DNA of 64,000 bases from NCBI GenBank assembly GCA_037443205.1, contig JBBIOU010000004.1:68075-132074 (forward strand), given 5' to 3'. Source of the stretch: JBBIOU01 sp037443205. GTDB taxonomy: Bacteria > Bacteroidota > Bacteroidia > Flavobacteriales_D > UBA2798. The translations under genes and the position numbers were made by a program. The notes below the pieces were generated by a model. The model worked only from the letters and a program-made list of their open reading frames with translations, had not been told where the DNA came from and did no database searches. Below, piece by piece: positions 61,798 through 64,000 of the stretch; the stretch's first letter is position 1, and each line of letters begins with the position of its first letter.

Positions 61798-63229
61798 TGT
61801 TTGACTGTGATTTATTTGATGGTTTTGATTTTCGTGATTTCATTCCGTTTTTTGCCGACTTATTCTTGCCCTGTGCCTGCCGATGGGCTTCCCGTTCGGC
61901 TTTTATTCTTTCCAATAAAACCCAAGCGGGCTCATCGTTGGGGTCTTGGGGAACGAGTTTGCCTTCGAAGGCTTTTTTCAGAATGCTTTGGCGCAGGGCT
62001 TCGGCTTGCTGCAAGGCGGTGTTTATGCTTTCCTCCAGCTTGTCGCACACCGACAGGCGTTTTTCGATTTCGGAGACGATGTGGTGTTGTTCTTCTAATG
62101 TCGTAGGAATTGGAATTAATAAATTTTCCAAAAATTTTTTTGGTACTCGTCTTTGACCAACTGCACCAGTCATATTACTTTCAGCTACTTGACGTATTTT
62201 TTCTTGTACTAAAAAATGAAATAAATACATATTCAAATATCCTCCCTTGCATCTAAAAACGTGAAATTCGGTTGAACCAAAGGCAATTTTATTTCTAAGT
62301 GAATGTACTATTGCAATTTTACCATTCTCCATACAAGGAGTTATTTTTGCAAATATCACATCGCCATCAGTCATTGGCGTAAATCCTTTTTTTACTTGCC
62401 CGTATTTTCTGGTTTCAACAAGATTTATCTTATTGACAACTTCTTCAATATGTTTCATCGGCAAAAAGGATACTTCTAAATTATCCGAGATATTTTCAAA
62501 TGGAAGTTTTGGATTTATATAAGCGATTTCATCCAACCTCTTCCACACCCACCCCTCCGGCAATTCTCCTTCTTTTACACTGTTTTGGGGGCGTTGAGCG
62601 AAGCCGAAACGCCCCTCAAACGCCCATTTCAATACCGCCTGCCGATATACTTTGAGTTGCTGCTGTGCGGTTTTCAGGCTTTCGATGCCTTTATCCAAAC
62701 TGCTGAACAATTCTTCTATTTTGGCTACAATGCGGTGCTGCTCGGCAAGGGGGGGGAGGGGTAAAGGAAGTTCTTCAATTTTACTTGAAGAGATATTGGG
62801 CTGCGCACCACCATAAGCATCTTTTAAAATTCTATGCTTTAAGGAATATAGAAGATATAGCAAGTATGAATTATTGAGAGCATCTTTATACAGAATTTCA
62901 AACTTTCCTACTCGTTGATTTTGATAAACTTTATCTTCGCCTTTGTAGATGCCAAACTTTCCAGTTGTCGCACCGGACATTGCGACTAGTATTTCATTTT
63001 TATACACAACATAGTTGTCATATTCTTCATCTTCCTTGATTCTTACACAACTATTCAAATCAACTTTTCCTTCACCAATATCTGAAATTCGAATAATTGG
63101 AATACCGTTTTCTTTTAAATACTCGGAACTTTTAAAAGCGTATCCATTTTTAAGTTTGCAGACTTCACCTATGTTTGTCATAATCCAACCTTTCGGTATT
63201 TCTATTTCTTCACTCATACTGCTGCCCAT
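61784..63229 (-). CDS. hsdS: Type I restriction-modification specificity subunit HsdS, with a repeat element inside the gene
   Basis: DNA-recognition subunit of 481 residues with two target-recognition domains: TRD1 (about 6-165, EIEIPKGWIMTNIGEVCKLK) and TRD2 (about 222-400, GELPEGWVWKRLDEIAYINP), each followed by a conserved helix (LPPLAEQHRIVAKIEELFSS near 170-190; EEQHHIVSEIEKRLSVCDKL near 395-415). The C-terminal tail after AFEGKLVPQDPNDEPA is Lys/Arg/Ser-rich. At about residues 205-214 the linker contains RFGFAQRP, encoded by a copy of the palindromic repeat found around the GIY-YIG gene (62588-62615). The insertion keeps the frame. ATG at 63229 or 63217 starts it. It lies upstream of hsdM; hsdR is not in the window. 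Confidence 0.92.
   Translation of the reverse strand: MGSSMSEEIEIPKGWIMTNIGEVCKLKNGYAFKSSEYLKENGIPIIRISDIGEGKVDLNSCVRIKEDEEYDNYVVYKNEILVAMSGATTGKFGIYKGEDKVYQNQRVGKFEILYKDALNNSYLLYLLYSLKHRILKDAYGGAQPNISSSKIEELPLPLPPLAEQHRIVAKIEELFSSLDKGIESLKTAQQQLKVYRQAVLKWAFEGRFGFAQRPQNSVKEGELPEGWVWKRLDEIAYINPKLPFENISDNLEVSFLPMKHIEEVVNKINLVETRKYGQVKKGFTPMTDGDVIFAKITPCMENGKIAIVHSLRNKIAFGSTEFHVFRCKGGYLNMYLFHFLVQEKIRQVAESNMTGAVGQRRVPKKFLENLLIPIPTTLEEQHHIVSEIEKRLSVCDKLEESINTALQQAEALRQSILKKAFEGKLVPQDPNDEPAWVLLERIKAEREAHRQAQGKNKSAKNGMKSRKSKPSNKSQSNNEQR
62588..62615. repeat. Palindromic repeat inside the hsdS coding sequence
   Basis: Arms GGGGCGT (62588-62594) and ACGCCCC (62609-62615) flank the 14-bp core TGAGCGAAGCCGAA (62595-62608). 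The core is that of the repeats at 63301-64000, but the arms have a different sequence while remaining perfectly complementary. In the reading frame of hsdS it contributes about nine residues. Confidence 0.85.
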
Positions 63230-63300
63230 ATTATCTGCACTTTGATGTATTTGATTATTGTGAGGGTCATGTTGTTTGATTTGTTCAAAAAGTTAATGAG

Positions 63301-63489
63301 GGTGCCTTCGACTTCGCTCAGGCACCCACTACATTTTCGGTGGTTGAGCGAAGTCGAAACCACCGAAAAGAGCGAAGTCGAAACCACCGAAAAGAGCAAA
63401 GCCGAAACCACCGAAAAGAGCGAAGCCGAAACCACCGAAAAGAGCGAAGTCGAAACCACCGAAAAGAGCGAAGTCGAAACCACCGAATA
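63301..63489. repeat. Repeat array 1: two palindromes plus 24-bp tandem units
   Basis: First palindrome at 63301-63326: arms GGTGCC/GGCACC around core TTCGACTTCGCTCA. After an 7-base spacer, an inverted copy at 63334-63369: arms TTTTCGGTGGT/ACCACCGAAAA around TGAGCGAAGTCGAA. From 63346 the right part of this copy (core plus right arm, 24 bp) is tandemly repeated six times up to 63489, with single-base variants (gagcaaagcc, gagcgaagcc) in units 3 and 4. It starts about 20 bases after the end of the GIY-YIG gene. No spacers separate the units, so it is not a CRISPR. Reading frames crossing the array (such as a repeating LFSVVSTS peptide) are artefacts. Confidence 0.92.
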
Positions 63490-63508
63490 AAATCTTCTCA
63501 AATCCCAA

Positions 63509-63823
63509 TCAGCTTTTCTTTTTAAAATTCTCATGGCTTGTTTCATTTAAACATTTTGCCAGTTCATGTAATTGTTCCGGCATATTATTTATCAACGCTT
63601 CTTTCTTTTTCCTGCTCCAGCCCTGCACCTGTTTTTCACGGTAAAAGGCTTCATCTATTCGTTTATATTCTTCAAAATACACCAGTTTTACGGGTAATCT
63701 CTTTTTTGTATGATTTGCTCCTTCACCGGCCTGGTGTTGGGCTAATCTCAATTCAAGGTTGTTGGTGCTACCTGTGTAGTAGCTGCCATCAGCGCATTCC
63801 AATATGTACATCCATCCTTTCAT
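63509..63823 (-). CDS. Small GIY-YIG endonuclease-superfamily protein between two repeat arrays
   Basis: Single-domain GIY-YIG protein of 104 residues (UPF0213/YhbQ-like). The motif appears as MYILECADGSYYTGSTNN near residues 5-22, followed by the conserved Arg of LELRLAQHQAGEGANHTKK, the EEYKRIDEAFYREKQVQGW segment with the catalytic-type Glu and the terminal RKKKEALINN, all as in active members. There is no additional DNA-binding domain. It is bracketed by near-identical repeat arrays (63301-63489 and 63872 onward) in direct orientation. Such proteins are common in Bacteroidota, but their role is unknown; nicking or processing of the hairpin repeats is my hypothesis. Confidence 0.9.
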   Translation of the reverse strand: MKGWMYILECADGSYYTGSTNNLELRLAQHQAGEGANHTKKRLPVKLVYFEEYKRIDEAFYREKQVQGWSRKKKEALINNMPEQLHELAKCLNETSHENFKKKS

Positions 63824-63845
63824 GTTGTTATTAATTATTTAAATC

Positions 63846-63870
63846 GGTGCCTTCGGCTACGCTCAGGTAT
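63846..63870. repeat. Imperfect palindromic repeat with core TTCGGCTACGCTCA
   Basis: Left arm GGTGCC (63846-63851), core TTCGGCTACGCTCA (63852-63865), right side GGTAT, which pairs only partly. It lies 23 bases upstream of the GIY-YIG ATG and directly before array 2. A decayed copy or one in which an arm has been replaced. Confidence 0.75.
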
Positions 63871-63871
63871 A

Positions 63872-64000
63872 GGGTGCCTTCGACTACGCTCAGGCACCCA
63901 CCACATTTTCGGTGGTTGAGCGAAGCCGAAACCACCGAAAAGAGCAAAGCCGAAACCACCGAAAAGAGCGAAGTCGAAACCACCGAAAAGAGCGAAGCCG
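63872..64000. repeat. Repeat array 2, cut by the window end
   Basis: Same arrangement and orientation as array 1: a palindrome with arms GGGTGCC/GGCACCC around TTCGACTACGCTCA (63872-63899), a short spacer ending ACATTTT, then the copy with arms TTTTCGGTGGT/ACCACCGAAAA around TGAGCGAAGCCGAA (63906-63941), followed by 24-bp tandem units up to the last base. At least three units are visible. The offset between the two arrays is about 572 bases, containing the GIY-YIG gene. Confidence 0.92.

Noticed and set aside
63346..63489. 24-bp tandem units as a CRISPR array
   Set aside because: Units are contiguous with no unique spacers, and no cas gene is nearby. They are duplicated halves of a palindrome.
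63214..63546. Reading frames with repeating LFSVVSTS or ERSRNHRK peptides across array 1
   Set aside because: Periodicity follows the 24-bp repeat in every frame; no start context, homology or domain. Treated as artefact.

Overview
The window is a chromosomal segment of an AT-rich Bacteroidota bacterium, probably an uncultured member of the Chitinophagales/Sphingobacteriales side of the phylum. This placement is inference from gene content. Supporting features are the short RpoD-type sigma factor, type IX secretion (T9SS) cargo with type A and type B C-terminal domains, a PorP/SprF protein, a PorE-like OmpA protein, GldA, a TonB receptor/DUF4249 pair, candidate TAnnTTTG promoter elements and several TTG starts. 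I found no tRNA or rRNA gene, phage or transposase.

Layout. 1-3.6 kb: tpiA (partial), metG, ctaA. 3.7-9 kb: three predicted outer-membrane barrels, two with His-rich stretches, facing a polyferredoxin/FAD-oxidoreductase operon. 9-15 kb: rpoD, a PaaY-like hexapeptide protein, clpX, then thyA, a secreted S51 peptidase and folA packed as one operon. 15-22 kb: PorE-like protein, peptide ABC permease, MauE/DoxX-like protein, DUF1599 protein, folP. 22-26.4 kb: a thiamine-uptake locus with two TPP riboswitches (TonB receptor, NadR-like kinase, PnuT-like transporter, YkoF-like protein). 26.4-36 kb: histidine kinase, helical-repeat protein, gldA, paaZ, TonB receptor plus DUF4249 lipoprotein. 36-43.8 kb: a two-component system divergent from secreted T9SS proteins, with hairpins, a shared palindrome and a decayed sorting-domain fragment. 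43.8-48.3 kb: TolC/HlyD/ABC exporter whose nucleotide-binding domain has lost its catalytic motifs. 48.4-60.1 kb: asd, a lamin-tail-domain surface protein, second peptide permease, glycosyltransferase, ruvC, an rRNA methyltransferase, and a CHU_C-type cargo next to PorP/SprF.

60.3-64 kb is an accessory island: hsdM broken by one in-frame amber codon, hsdS carrying a palindromic repeat inside its coding sequence, and a small GIY-YIG nuclease gene bracketed by two near-identical repeat arrays. The repeats keep a 14-bp core (TTCGRCTWCGCTCA) while their flanking arms differ in sequence but stay complementary. That pattern suggests a mobile hairpin element, possibly served by the GIY-YIG protein. 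It is the most promising candidate here for an undescribed system. Other points of note are the inactive-looking ABC subunit, the NadR-like kinase under TPP control, and the S51 peptidase inserted between thyA and folA.
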